Below are positions 28,499 through 37,763 of a DNA stretch of 64,000 nucleotides, one piece after another. A program made the position numbers and the translations under genes. The notes below the pieces were generated by a model. The model was not told the origin of the DNA and searched no databases. It saw nothing but the letters and a program-made list of their open reading frames with translations. Origin of the DNA: Paraglaciecola sp. (lineage in GTDB: Bacteria > Pseudomonadota > Gammaproteobacteria > Enterobacterales > Alteromonadaceae); the NCBI GenBank assembly GCA_009993955.1, contig JAACSL010000013.1, positions 1 to 64,000 on the forward strand, in the 5' to 3' direction. How positions within the stretch are numbered: the stretch's first letter is position 1; each line of letters opens with the position of its first letter.

Positions 28499-28840
28499 AT
28501 GAGTTTTGAATTACCCTTGCCCCTGTATAAAAAACTGACGGTGACATTTCGGGTTGAGCCGGGATGTTTAGGACCTGACGGCATTGATCATATTGAAGGT
28601 TTTTGTAAGTTTGCAAAGAAAGAAGTCGTGAACTTAGATGCTGATTTTGTGCGTTGGGTGATTACCCCACGTTATGATAAAACGCTCTTAGAAACAGAAT
28701 ATAAAACCAACAACAAGCGCCTTGATTACGACAAAGCGCAGAAATACCTGCGAGTGTTTGGTAAAAACCTCGATGAATTTGAAGAGCACCTGCAAGACAA
28801 ACTCGCTTTGTTAATCGACCAATACTTAGGTCGACTCTAA
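28499..28840 (+). CDS. Conserved hypothetical protein, 113 residues
   Basis: A small soluble acidic-basic mixed protein starting 'MSFELPLPLYKKLTVTFRVEPG'. The N-terminal half looks beta-rich and the C-terminal part, with 'LDEFEEHLQDKLALLIDQYL', helical. No signal peptide, membrane segment or catalytic motif is visible. It is isolated: a terminator stands upstream and it is convergent with ppx, 23 bases away. Codon use is like its neighbours, so it is probably real. I do not recognise a function. Confidence 0.65.
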   Translation: MSFELPLPLYKKLTVTFRVEPGCLGPDGIDHIEGFCKFAKKEVVNLDADFVRWVITPRYDKTLLETEYKTNNKRLDYDKAQKYLRVFGKNLDEFEEHLQDKLALLIDQYLGRL

Positions 28841-28863
28841 GCAAAACGAGTCTCTGTCATCGC

Positions 28864-30393
28864 TTAATTCACCACCAGTTTAATCTCAATATCTTTTAAA
28901 TAATCCGCTTCTCGCTCGAGGTCAAGGGTGAACACGGGTTTTTGTGATAACCAGCCCTCAGGCAAGGTGAGACTTAATATATTGTCGTTAGCTGCTAGCA
29001 CCAAAGGTGGCAAAATATCATCCTGACGTTTTATGTTTAATAAAATAGCCAGACGCAATAAAGTCAACAATCGAAAAAATTGTTGTTGCGGAACCAAGGT
29101 AAATTCGGGCACTTCACTTGGGCGTATTTTTTTGCGATGAAAGCGCACTAAGTTAGCCAGTATGTTCTGTTGTTCTTGACCAAAGCCCGGCAAATCAATG
29201 TTTTGCAGGATATAGGCAGAATGCCGCTGCACACCACGGGTATTAATCTGCAAACCTACTTCGTGTAATAAAGCTGACCAAGCCAACAGACTTTTAAACT
29301 CGCCGTCGTTAATTTGCCAACTTTTGCGGGTTTGTTGATACAAATCCATGCAAGTTGCCAGTACCCGTTTCGCTTGTGCTGTATCCACATCATATCGTGC
29401 CGCCAAACTGTCAGCACTGCGTTGGCGAATGTCTGTATGAGCAAGTTGATCTTCCATCTCATACAACACTCCCTCACGCAGGGCAGCGGATGAATACTCC
29501 ATTTCTGAAATATTTAAGCTTTTGAATATGGCCACCAGAATCGCTAAACCCGCGGCAAATAGGGGTTTGCGGTCATCACTGAGACCTTGCAACTTCAAAT
29601 CACTACTGTTACCGGCAGCACAGCACAAGGCCATCAAGGTATTCAAGTCAGTCATCGACACCCGGTTTTCACGGTTGGTACTATCGAGTTGAGATGCAAG
29701 TTCAATGATGCTACGAATGGTGCCAGACGTGCCGATGCAGCTGTTCCAACCAATTTGATTGAACTTCTTGTCAATCATTTCCAGTTCTTGCTGGGCGCAG
29801 ACGATGGCTTTACTGAAGGACTTGGCTTTTAACTCGCCATTTTTAAAAAAACGCCCAGTGTAACTAACACAGCCCATTTGTAAACTGCGCATTATGCGCG
29901 TTTCAAATCCTTCACCAATAATAAATTCTGTTGAGCCACCGCCGATGTCGACGATTAAACGTTGCCCTGAACTATGATTGGTGTGGGCTACACCTTGGTA
30001 GATTAAGCGCGCTTCTTCGGCGCCGGAGATCACCTCGATGGGGAAGGGAAAGACTTTCTTCGCCGCATTTAAAAATGCCTTAGCATTGTTGGCTTTTCGT
30101 AGTGTATGGGTGGCCACCACACGGACTGAGTTCGGGGCAAAGTCTTGCAAACTTTCAGCAATCACTTTTAATGTATCAAGACCACGTTGTTGGGCTTCCT
30201 CAGATAAATTGCCTTCTGGGCTCAGACCGTCGGCGAGACGCACTTTTTGTTTAACTTTATGCAAAATTTGCACAGAGCCTGCTACTACTCTCGCCACCAC
30301 CAAATGGAAACTGTTTGAGCCCAAGTCTAGGGCGGCGATTTTTACCGACTCTCTGACCTCGGCTGAGTCAAAGGTATTATTGAGGTTTAACAT
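28864..30393 (-). CDS. ppx: Exopolyphosphatase
   Basis: Releases terminal phosphate from polyphosphate (and can act on pppGpp). Start chosen at 'MLNLNNTFDSAEV', giving 509 residues, near E. coli's 513; a longer frame would run deep into ppk. The ASKHA-fold signatures are 'IAALDLGSNSFHLVVA' and 'VDIGGGSTEFIIGEG', followed by the C-terminal HD-like domain ('LLAWSALLHEVGLQINTRGVQRHSAYIL'). It overlaps the end of ppk by 17 bases, so the two are translated as a ppk-ppx pair making and degrading polyphosphate. Confidence 0.95.
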   Translation of the reverse strand: MLNLNNTFDSAEVRESVKIAALDLGSNSFHLVVARVVAGSVQILHKVKQKVRLADGLSPEGNLSEEAQQRGLDTLKVIAESLQDFAPNSVRVVATHTLRKANNAKAFLNAAKKVFPFPIEVISGAEEARLIYQGVAHTNHSSGQRLIVDIGGGSTEFIIGEGFETRIMRSLQMGCVSYTGRFFKNGELKAKSFSKAIVCAQQELEMIDKKFNQIGWNSCIGTSGTIRSIIELASQLDSTNRENRVSMTDLNTLMALCCAAGNSSDLKLQGLSDDRKPLFAAGLAILVAIFKSLNISEMEYSSAALREGVLYEMEDQLAHTDIRQRSADSLAARYDVDTAQAKRVLATCMDLYQQTRKSWQINDGEFKSLLAWSALLHEVGLQINTRGVQRHSAYILQNIDLPGFGQEQQNILANLVRFHRKKIRPSEVPEFTLVPQQQFFRLLTLLRLAILLNIKRQDDILPPLVLAANDNILSLTLPEGWLSQKPVFTLDLEREADYLKDIEIKLVVN

Positions 30394-32488
30394 GCTGGGT
30401 TTCCAAGGCTTTAATGTAGTCGTAAATTTCAGTTTGTGAACGCAGTTGTCTGCGATTACCTCGGCGCACGTATTTGTTGGTTTGTTCGGCATCGATGACC
30501 CGCGCTTTAATGGTATCGCGCCATTGCATGGTCATAATGTCGAGGATTCGGTTTTTCAAATCTGGATCATAAATCGGACAACCCACTTCGATGCGGTGAT
30601 CCATATTACGCGTCATCCAATCGGCCGAAGAAATAATAACTTTTTTATCGCCGCCATTTTCAAAGACCAAGACCCGCGGATGCTCAAGAAAGCGGTCGAT
30701 AATGCTGATAATCGAGATGTTTTCACTCAGACCTTTCACGCCTGGAACTAGTGAGCATATACCGCGCACAATTGCCTTCACTTTTACGCCCGCTTGACTG
30801 GCTTTGTATAAATCGTCAATCAGCAACTCGTCATCCAGATTGTTAAGCTTCAAGAATATTTCGGCTTTAAGGCCTTCTTTACAGTTCTGAATTTCTTGGC
30901 GCACTAAAAGTTGGATTTTGGTGCGGGCATTGATAGGCGACACTTGTAAGTGTTGAAACTTCTCGCGGCGATAAGGCTGTTGAATAAAGGTGAACAAATT
31001 TTCAGCCTCATCGGCTAAATCCGGGTTGCGTGTGAACAAACTAAAATCGGTGTAAATCTTGGCGGTTTTTTCGTTGAAGTTACCGGTGCCTAAGTGAGCG
31101 TAATTCACCAATTTGCCATGTTCTTCACGGGTGACCAGACACACTTTACTGTGAATTTTCAGAGCGGGCATACCAAATACCACTTTCACGCCGGCATCGG
31201 TGAGCATTTTCGACCACTCAATATTTGCCTGTTCGTCAAATCGCGCGCGCAGTTCCACCACCACGGTTACTTTTTTACCATTGTCTACAGCATCGATGAG
31301 TGAACTGATGATGCGTGATTTTGAGGCAACTCGGTAAATATTCAGACGAATATGTTTTACCTGGGGGTCAAAGGCTGCTTGGCGCACAAATTCGGTCACA
31401 TGCAAAAAGCGGTGGTAAGGGTAGTAAAGCAAAATATCTTTGGCCGTGATCGCCTCAAAAACGGTGTTGTAGCCCGCAAAGTCACCAGCAGTTAATGCCG
31501 GTAACGGTGGGTTTTCCAAGTATTCTCGACCAATATTGGGAAAGCCAATAAAGTCTTTGAAGTTTCGATACGGACCACTGGCAATTAAACTGTCGTAAGA
31601 GGAAATTTTTAAACGTTTTTGTAAATCTTTAACCATCACCTCAGGCATACGACTGTCATATACCACACGCACTGGCTCAGCGATGAGACGTTGCTTCATG
31701 CTTTCTGACATCTTATCCACGTAACTCTCGTCAATTTCATCGTTGATGGAATATTCAGAGTCACGAGTCATTTTAAACGAGTAAGCGGCGAGGTGATCAA
31801 ACTGCACAAAACCTTTAAAAATGCTCTCCAAATTCAAACGAATGATGTTATCGAGCAAAATGATGTATTTCTTTTTACGGCTCTTCTCAGGGGGGATTAC
31901 CACAAAACGTGACATGGCTTGAGTTGGGACTTCGATGCAAGCGTAAGTCGTAATTTTACCCTCGCTGTAGATGGCCACATACAAATAAGTGGCGGAGTCG
32001 TTAAGACGTGAAACTAACTTAGTTTTGCTATCCATAATAACCGGGGCCACATGACGCAAAATTTTATTTTTAAACAAATCTTTTAGCCATTGGCTGTGAT
32101 AAGGGCTGAGATCTTTTTCGTCCAACATGAAAATCTTATAACGCGCCAAACGGGCAAAGACGTCTTCGTAGACCTTTTCAAAATCTTTGGTCATCTCCAG
32201 CACACGTTGTTGGATCTTTTCCATCAAAATCTTGGTATCTTCGGCGCGTTTCACATCCCCTTCATTGAGGTGGATGTAGATTTTCCGTTTAACGTCAGCC
32301 ACGCGTACGCGATAAAATTCGTCCATGTTGCTGGAATAAATGCCTAAAAAACGGATCCGTTCAATGATGGGATTTTTTTTATCAGCGGCTTCCTGTAATA
32401 CACGCTGATTAAACGCCAACCAACTGAGTTCTCGTGGGTAATAAGTCGCGGTTTGTAAAGGCATAGCTTGATTCTGAATACTGCTCAT
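30377..32488 (-). CDS. ppk: Polyphosphate kinase 1
   Basis: Membrane-associated enzyme that polymerises the gamma-phosphate of ATP into polyphosphate. The 703 residues have the N-domain 'YYPRELSWLAFNQRVLQEAADKKNPIIERIRFLGIYSSNMDEFY', the phospholipase-D-like catalytic domains with the autophosphorylated His in 'LKIHSKVCLV', 'HLGTGNFNEKTAKIYTD', and 'SADWMTRNMDHRIEV'. It is cotranscribed with ppx, which it overlaps, and lies 55 bases after a GcvR-like gene. Confidence 0.97.
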   Translation of the reverse strand: MSSIQNQAMPLQTATYYPRELSWLAFNQRVLQEAADKKNPIIERIRFLGIYSSNMDEFYRVRVADVKRKIYIHLNEGDVKRAEDTKILMEKIQQRVLEMTKDFEKVYEDVFARLARYKIFMLDEKDLSPYHSQWLKDLFKNKILRHVAPVIMDSKTKLVSRLNDSATYLYVAIYSEGKITTYACIEVPTQAMSRFVVIPPEKSRKKKYIILLDNIIRLNLESIFKGFVQFDHLAAYSFKMTRDSEYSINDEIDESYVDKMSESMKQRLIAEPVRVVYDSRMPEVMVKDLQKRLKISSYDSLIASGPYRNFKDFIGFPNIGREYLENPPLPALTAGDFAGYNTVFEAITAKDILLYYPYHRFLHVTEFVRQAAFDPQVKHIRLNIYRVASKSRIISSLIDAVDNGKKVTVVVELRARFDEQANIEWSKMLTDAGVKVVFGMPALKIHSKVCLVTREEHGKLVNYAHLGTGNFNEKTAKIYTDFSLFTRNPDLADEAENLFTFIQQPYRREKFQHLQVSPINARTKIQLLVRQEIQNCKEGLKAEIFLKLNNLDDELLIDDLYKASQAGVKVKAIVRGICSLVPGVKGLSENISIISIIDRFLEHPRVLVFENGGDKKVIISSADWMTRNMDHRIEVGCPIYDPDLKNRILDIMTMQWRDTIKARVIDAEQTNKYVRRGNRRQLRSQTEIYDYIKALETQHVKPQ

Positions 32489-32543
32489 AGTGGAAGCCCA
32501 TGATCCTCAAGTGCTTGTGTGACAATTTAATGACATGGGTCAA

Positions 32544-33053
32544 CTAATTCTCGATTAAGTCGAGGTCAACCATTAAATCATTGGCAATATTTTCAAGGGC
32601 TGTGCGCAAGGCAAATAAATCGACATCAGCGGCCACCGCTACTTTGGCTTTGGCGGTAAACAACATACTTCCCCAGTTGGGTGCACTGCTGCAATTAGAA
32701 TCAAATTTGATGATATTAAGATTAAATTGATTTAGGGCGTGAGTGAGCTCTTGCACGATCCCCGCTTTGTCATTGCCGGTGATCGTCACTTCAACGGTTT
32801 GCATGGCTTCATTGGTGGCAGCTTGGCCCTCTACCAAATGGATATGCAAATCGGGATGGCGACTAAATAATTCGAGAAGATCGGCATGGTGCTCAGCGGG
32901 AAGGTCGATGTGCACAAAGCCGGCAAAATGTCCGGCCATGTGAGAAAAGTTACTGCCTAACCAATTGCCGCCGCGTTGATACACCGCTTTGGACACGCTG
33001 TTGAGAAGCCCTGGTTTGTCAGGGCCGACTAAAGTAAATATCATAGGTTTCAT
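32544..33053 (-). CDS. gcvR: ACT-domain regulator (GcvR-like)
   Basis: A 169-residue protein with two ACT domains, the layout of GcvR, which represses the glycine cleavage operon by binding GcvA. The first domain is 'FTLVGPDKPGLLNSVSKAVYQRGGNWLGSNFSHMAGHFAGF', the second starts 'VEVTITGNDKAGIVQELTHALNQFNLNI'. I start at 'MKPMIFTLVG'; the longer frame adds 13 unconserved residues. It lies upstream of ppk in the same direction. The GcvR label rests on architecture and resemblance; other paired-ACT regulators are possible. Confidence 0.75.
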   Translation of the reverse strand: MKPMIFTLVGPDKPGLLNSVSKAVYQRGGNWLGSNFSHMAGHFAGFVHIDLPAEHHADLLELFSRHPDLHIHLVEGQAATNEAMQTVEVTITGNDKAGIVQELTHALNQFNLNIIKFDSNCSSAPNWGSMLFTAKAKVAVAADVDLFALRTALENIANDLMVDLDLIEN

Positions 33054-33434
33054 CGACTTACTCACTTTTTTGTTGGGTAGATTGCCCAGCATAGCCTAAA
33101 GTTTGGGCAAACTGCTCAAACTTTTTTGTGCTTAGCCACGCCTTGCGATACATCGCCGCGCTTGGCAAGGCAAAGCTAAGATACACAATTGTTGGCAATG
33201 GCCAGCATAGGCACGCACAACATGCTCACATAATGCAACATTATGCAGTACTATATATAGCTATGCTTCGCCCGCCATCAATTTGTTAAGGCAAATTTTG
33301 CCAAGCATACCGAGATTCTATTAGCGTCGTAACAAAACTGTCTTACTTTTGTAATACAATCCTCGCTAATAGCGGTTTGGTGTGTGTTTATGCTTTGAGC
33401 TGGCACATCAATTAACTAACGAGAGCTCACAATT
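33054..33434. other. Divergent intergenic region between gcvR-ppk-ppx and DUF47-pit
   Basis: A stretch of 381 bases without a gene. It contains an imperfect inverted repeat CTTAGC-GCCTTGC (33131-33146) / GCAAGGC-GCTAAG (33165-33180) and a possible PhoB box at 33338-33355. Promoters for both divergent units should lie here. Confidence 0.5.
33338..33372 (+). promoter_or_regulatory. Possible PhoB box and -10 for DUF47-pit
   Basis: CTGTCTT and TTGTAAT separated by ACTT (33338-33355) match the 7-4-7 PhoB half-site pattern CTGTCAT at 6 and 5 of 7 positions. A -10-like TAATAG lies at 33367-33372, 11 bases beyond, the usual spacing. The match is moderate, and such AT-rich patterns occur by chance. 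Confidence 0.35.
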
Positions 33435-34112
33435 ATGCCGATGAATTCGTTTTTAGGTGTGTTTGCAAAATCACCTCTAAAACCCTTAGAAGACCACATT
33501 AATTTGGTGCATCAATGTAGCCAAGGCTTGCTGCCATTTTTCGAAGCGGTGTATGCCGAAGACTGGAAAACGGCCCAAGACCGTCAGCAAACTATTTCAA
33601 AATTAGAAAAACAAGCTGATGTCATAAAACGCGAACTGCGCATCAATTTACCCATTGGCATTTTTATGCCCATTCAACGTCAAGATGTGCTGGATCTATT
33701 GACCCAGCAAGACAAAATCGCCAACAAAGCCAAAGATATTTCTGGGCGAATTTTGGGCCGTCAATTGACTATCCCTGAACAGTTACAAAGTCAGTTTTTG
33801 ATTTATTTGCAGCGTTGCTTGGATGCCACCGAACAAGCTAAACAGGTCATCAATGAATTGGATGATTTACTTGAAACCGGCTTTAAAGGTCGTGAAGTAA
33901 AATTGGTTGAAGATATGATCGAACGACTCGACAGCATCGAAGACGATACCGATAAATTGCAAATCAGTTTACGACGCAGTTTATTGTCTATCGAAAAAAA
34001 TCTTAATCCAGTGGATGTGATGTTTTTATACAGCATAATCGAATGGGTCGGCGAGTTGGCTGACATATCCGAGCGGGTAGGGTCCAGACTCGAATTAATG
34101 TTAGCCAACTAA
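33435..34112 (+). CDS. DUF47/PhoU-like phosphate transport regulator (TIGR00153)
   Basis: A 225-residue all-helical cytoplasmic protein of the PhoU-like DUF47 family that accompanies PiT transporters. The N-terminus 'NSFLGVFAKSPLKPLEDHINLVHQC' and the internal 'LPIGIFMPIQRQDVLDLLTQQDKIANKAKDI' are characteristic. It is thought to tune or couple phosphate uptake through the adjacent transporter, which starts 12 bases after its stop. The ATG follows GAGAG; a second ATG two codons later is an alternative. Confidence 0.92.
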   Translation: MPMNSFLGVFAKSPLKPLEDHINLVHQCSQGLLPFFEAVYAEDWKTAQDRQQTISKLEKQADVIKRELRINLPIGIFMPIQRQDVLDLLTQQDKIANKAKDISGRILGRQLTIPEQLQSQFLIYLQRCLDATEQAKQVINELDDLLETGFKGREVKLVEDMIERLDSIEDDTDKLQISLRRSLLSIEKNLNPVDVMFLYSIIEWVGELADISERVGSRLELMLAN

Positions 34113-34124
34113 GAGAAGCACAGC

Positions 34125-35393
34125 ATGGATATATTACAAACCTACGGTTTTATGTTGATCGTAACTGCCGCCGTGGTCGGATTTTTAATGGCTTGGGGTA
34201 TTGGGGCTAACGATGTGGCCAATGCCATGGGTACGTCTGTAGGCTCAAAGGCATTAACCATTAAACAAGCAATATTAATTGCCATGGTCTTTGAATTTGC
34301 CGGTGCATATCTAGCAGGTGGGGAAGTCACCTCAACAATCCGCAATGGCATCATCGACCCGACTTATTTTGCTGATACACCAGAACTCCTTGTCTACGGG
34401 ATGATTTCGTCGCTGTTTGCCGCAGGTATTTGGTTAGCCGTGGCTTCCTACTTGGGCTGGCCTGTGTCTACCACGCATTCCATCATCGGTGCGCTAATTG
34501 GTTTTGCCTCAGTCGGCGTTAGTAGCAATGCGGTGGAGTGGTCAAAAGTCAGTGGTATTGTTGGCAGTTGGGTCATTACCCCTGGTATCGCCGGTTTTAT
34601 CGCTTATTTAATCTTCCAAAGTGCCCAGAAACTCATTTTTGATACCGAAAAACCCTTTGAAAATGCCAAGCGTTATGTGCCGTTTTATATGGCCTTTGCG
34701 GGTTTTATCATGTCCTTGGTCACCATCAAAAAAGGGCTCAGCCATGTTGGTCTGAATATCGGAGATGGGATGGGCTACATGATCTCTATTGCCATCGGTA
34801 TTACCGTTGCGGTAATTGGTAAAATTATTATTGGTCGCATCAAATACGATCCCTCAGCGGTGTGTGCCGCCCACTTCGCCAATGTCGAAAAAGTCTTTGC
34901 AGTTTTAATGATCGTCACTGCCTGTTGCATGGCTTTTGCTCATGGCTCAAATGATGTAGCCAATGCCATAGGCCCTTTGGCTGCGGTTGTCAGTATCGTC
35001 AATAAAGGCGGACAAATTGGGACTGAAGCCCCCATCAGCTGGTGGATTTTGCCCATGGGTGGTATTGGTATTGTGGCTGGCTTGGCCTTGTTTGGACATC
35101 GAGTGATTAAAACCATCGGCAACGGTATTACCCATTTAACTCCCAGCCGCGGATTTGCCGCTGAATTGGCCGCAGCCAGTACCGTGGTCATTGCGTCTGG
35201 AACGGGTTTGCCTATTTCCACCACACAAACCCTGGTTGGTGCAGTGCTTGGTGTGGGAATGGCGCGGGGTATTGCGGCACTCAATCTTGGCGTGGTGCGC
35301 AACATCGTCATATCGTGGGTGGTAACACTGCCTGCCGGCGCTGGTTTGTCTATTGTGTTTTTCTTTATGATCAAAGGCATCTTCGCGCCTTAA
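34125..35393 (+). CDS. pit: PiT-family inorganic phosphate transporter
   Basis: A 422-residue inner-membrane symporter for phosphate (as metal-phosphate with H+, or with Na+). The duplicated PiT signatures are both present: 'GIGANDVANAMGTSVGSKALT' at about residue 26 and 'AHGSNDVANAIGPLAAVV' at about residue 272, with 'GWPVSTTHSIIGA' and 'GLPISTTQTLVGAVLGVG'. There are ten or more hydrophobic segments. Together with the DUF47 gene it forms a low-affinity phosphate uptake unit, placed beside the polyphosphate genes. Confidence 0.93.
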   Translation: MDILQTYGFMLIVTAAVVGFLMAWGIGANDVANAMGTSVGSKALTIKQAILIAMVFEFAGAYLAGGEVTSTIRNGIIDPTYFADTPELLVYGMISSLFAAGIWLAVASYLGWPVSTTHSIIGALIGFASVGVSSNAVEWSKVSGIVGSWVITPGIAGFIAYLIFQSAQKLIFDTEKPFENAKRYVPFYMAFAGFIMSLVTIKKGLSHVGLNIGDGMGYMISIAIGITVAVIGKIIIGRIKYDPSAVCAAHFANVEKVFAVLMIVTACCMAFAHGSNDVANAIGPLAAVVSIVNKGGQIGTEAPISWWILPMGGIGIVAGLALFGHRVIKTIGNGITHLTPSRGFAAELAAASTVVIASGTGLPISTTQTLVGAVLGVGMARGIAALNLGVVRNIVISWVVTLPAGAGLSIVFFFMIKGIFAP

Positions 35394-35410
35394 GTCATGG
35401 GTAATTCTCA

Positions 35411-35440
35411 AGGGCAAGTCTTAACCGACTTGCCTTATGA
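35411..35440 (+). terminator. Probable terminator hairpin after pit
   Basis: Stem AGGGCAAGTC / GACTTGCCTT with loop TTAACC, 17 bases after the pit stop. The following sequence is only weakly T-rich, so termination strength is uncertain. Confidence 0.5.
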
Positions 35441-35531
35441 GTGTTTGTCTCAGGGAATGTTGCCCGCGATATTTCACTATCTGGAAAATTAATTTAAACT
35501 TGGCCTATTAATCGTTTTAGTAGATGAAAGA

Positions 35532-36443
35532 ATGAAGTGGCCAAATCTCAAACACCTGCATTATTTAGTGGTGTTGCATCAAGAACAGCATTTTCACCGC
35601 GCTGCGCAACATTGTCATGTGAGTCAATCAACCCTCAGTACAGCCATTCAGAATTTAGAAGAACAGTTTGGTACTCAGCTGCTTGAGCGCGATCATAAAA
35701 CCTTTGTTTTTACCCCCTTTGGCCTAGAGTTGGTAGAACGCAGTAAGGTGTTGTTAACAGATGCGCATGAGTTAGTGGACTTTGCGCAAAGTGCCGGGAA
35801 TTGGCAAGCTGGTAAATTGAAGTTAGGGGTTATTCCCACCATCGCCCCCTTCTTATTTGAAGGTTTAATTGACAAAATTTCGACGCACTTACCGCAAATT
35901 AATCTGCAACTCCAAGAAGACACCACCTCGAATTTGCTGGTGCAACTTAACGAAGGGGCTTTGGATCTGCTGATTTTGGCCTTGCCCATGGAAACCCCGG
36001 GCTGCAAACAGCTGGTGTTAGGTCACGATCCTTTTCACCTGATTGCTCACAGTGATTTGGTGACAACCTTGCCTTCGCCTCTGGATGTGTCGGCTCTTCC
36101 CAAACAAAGTATCTTTTTGCTGCAACAAGAACATTGTATGACGGGGCACGCAGTAAGTGCCTGTGGCCTGAGTTATAAAGAACAGGTAAGTTCGTTGTCA
36201 GCCAGCAGTTTGTACACCCTGGTTAAATTAGCCAACAGTAAATTGGGTTATACCTTTATGCCCGAGTTGGCCATTCAACACCACATTCTCGGTACCAGCC
36301 AATTAGTGTCCATGCCAGCTGAAGACAAAGCCTACCGTGAAATTGGTTTAGTCTGGCGCAATGGCACAACACGGGTGCGCTTGTTCCGACGTTTAGGGGA
36401 GTTATTAGCACCTCTTTTGCCCATTCCTACACTCGAACGTTAA
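35532..36443 (+). CDS. oxyR: OxyR-type LysR regulator of peroxide stress
   Basis: A 303-residue LysR-family regulator. The N-terminal winged helix includes 'HFHRAAQHCHVSQSTLSTAIQNLEEQFGTQLLERD'. The effector domain carries two cysteines, Cys202 and Cys211, in 'EHCMTGHAVSACG', with the same nine-residue spacing as the redox pair Cys199/Cys208 of E. coli OxyR, followed by the OxyR-like 'SLYTLVKLANSKLGYTFMPEL'. It should sense hydrogen peroxide by disulfide formation. No katG or ahpC is adjacent. Confidence 0.88.
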   Translation: MKWPNLKHLHYLVVLHQEQHFHRAAQHCHVSQSTLSTAIQNLEEQFGTQLLERDHKTFVFTPFGLELVERSKVLLTDAHELVDFAQSAGNWQAGKLKLGVIPTIAPFLFEGLIDKISTHLPQINLQLQEDTTSNLLVQLNEGALDLLILALPMETPGCKQLVLGHDPFHLIAHSDLVTTLPSPLDVSALPKQSIFLLQQEHCMTGHAVSACGLSYKEQVSSLSASSLYTLVKLANSKLGYTFMPELAIQHHILGTSQLVSMPAEDKAYREIGLVWRNGTTRVRLFRRLGELLAPLLPIPTLER

Positions 36444-36564
36444 CAACATGACGCCCTGTTTGTTGACCATGCGCAGCAGGGCAGAAAAAAAATAAAATTT
36501 TTTAAACTTTATTTTTATCACCACCGACTTAATCAACGAACCACTAAAAACCAGGGAACAGACA

Positions 36565-37107
36565 GTGTTTGAGAAAAGCGACGAACAGCTCATCGCTAAA
36601 GCACTGCAAGGCAATACACAGGCTTGGGTTAACTTGCTCAAGCGCTACGAGAAAACTCTGTATAACTATGGCATTCGAATGACAGGTAAACGTGAAGACG
36701 CCCTCGACTTAATGCAAGAAGTGTTTATCTCGGTGTATCGCAACCTTGCAAGCTATCACAATGAAGGAAGCTTCAAAAGTTGGCTATTTCGCATTGCTCA
36801 CTATCGCTGCATTGAATTTTATCGACGTAAAAAACCAATGCAGGGTTTAGATGATGCACCAGAAATTGAAAGCGAAGCGCCAGACAGTGACGACGTCATG
36901 GTTAGCCAACAAGAAAACCAACAATTAATCGCGGCGATGCAACAATTGCCTTTGGCGCAAAAAGCCGTCGTCGAGTTGAAATTTTTTGGGCAATTTACCT
37001 TTGATGAAATTGCCGAGCAAACCGGCATGTCAGTGAATACCGCTAAATCACGACTGTACGGTGCATTGGAAAAGTTAAAAACCCTGATGGAGGTTGATTA
37101 TGCATAA
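36565..37107 (+). CDS. ECF-type RNA polymerase sigma factor
   Basis: A 180-residue sigma-70-family factor with only regions 2 and 4. Region 2 shows 'LMQEVFISVYRNLASYHNEGSFKSWLFRIAHYRCIEFYRRKK', and region 4 'LPLAQKAVVELKFFGQFTFDEIAEQTGMSVNTAKSRLYGALEKLK'. It starts with GTG, 7 bases after AGGGAA. It overlaps by 8 bases a gene for a membrane protein of the anti-sigma type, the normal arrangement for ECF pairs. It is RpoE-like in style, but the rpoE-rseABC partners are absent, so it is a separate ECF group. Confidence 0.9.
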   Translation: MFEKSDEQLIAKALQGNTQAWVNLLKRYEKTLYNYGIRMTGKREDALDLMQEVFISVYRNLASYHNEGSFKSWLFRIAHYRCIEFYRRKKPMQGLDDAPEIESEAPDSDDVMVSQQENQQLIAAMQQLPLAQKAVVELKFFGQFTFDEIAEQTGMSVNTAKSRLYGALEKLKTLMEVDYA

Positions 37108-37753
37108 TCAAAGCAACGAACAACTTCTCGCAGCTTGGCTAGAAGGCCAATTGAACGAGCAGCAAAGACTCGCTTTTGAGCAACGTTGTATCAATGATCC
37201 TGAATTTGCCAAACAAGTTGAGACAGCCAATTTGTTCAGTATGCAGGTGCAACATTTTGAACAACAAGAGGTACCTAATTGGGATCGCTTGGCCACATTT
37301 GGCGCTGCTCCCAAAGCCCGCTGGTGGCAGTGGTCAGGCTTACCAGCAGCCTCACTTGGTTTGTCGGCGGTGGCGATTGTGATGGCACTCAGTGGCATGC
37401 AAATAAAAATGGACGAAGGAGCCATGACCATCAGTTTTGCCGGCAAACAAAGTAGTGCTGAGATAGAGCGACTGGTGAATGAAAAACTCGACAGTTTTGA
37501 GCAAAAGCAACAATTGGCCCTGGCGCATTATCGTGACGCCATGCAACAACAACAATTGGACACCAGCACTCAATTAACACAATACCTGTTGACTTCAAGC
37601 CGTCAGGAGCGACGTGAAGATTTTGCTGAGCTTATTAAATTTATCAATCAACAACGCAATGATGACCAATTGTTTTATGCTCGGCAGTTGAACGAATTAC
37701 AACAAGAATACAGTAACCCCGTGCAACCGGGTGTGAATAGCAGCAATAAGTGA
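37100..37753 (+). CDS. Putative membrane anti-sigma factor
   Basis: A 217-residue single-pass membrane protein. The N-terminal cytoplasmic part ('LLAAWLEGQLNEQQRLAFEQRCINDPEFAKQ') resembles the helical anti-sigma fold with no zinc motif. One membrane helix lies at about residues 80-97, and the C-terminal periplasmic part is a Gln-rich coiled coil. The ATG follows GGAGG by 7 bases and lies inside the end of the sigma gene. By position and topology it should hold the sigma factor at the membrane until an envelope signal; sequence evidence is modest. Confidence 0.7.
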   Translation: MHNQSNEQLLAAWLEGQLNEQQRLAFEQRCINDPEFAKQVETANLFSMQVQHFEQQEVPNWDRLATFGAAPKARWWQWSGLPAASLGLSAVAIVMALSGMQIKMDEGAMTISFAGKQSSAEIERLVNEKLDSFEQKQQLALAHYRDAMQQQQLDTSTQLTQYLLTSSRQERREDFAELIKFINQQRNDDQLFYARQLNELQQEYSNPVQPGVNSSNK

Positions 37754-37763
37754 GGAAAAGAAT

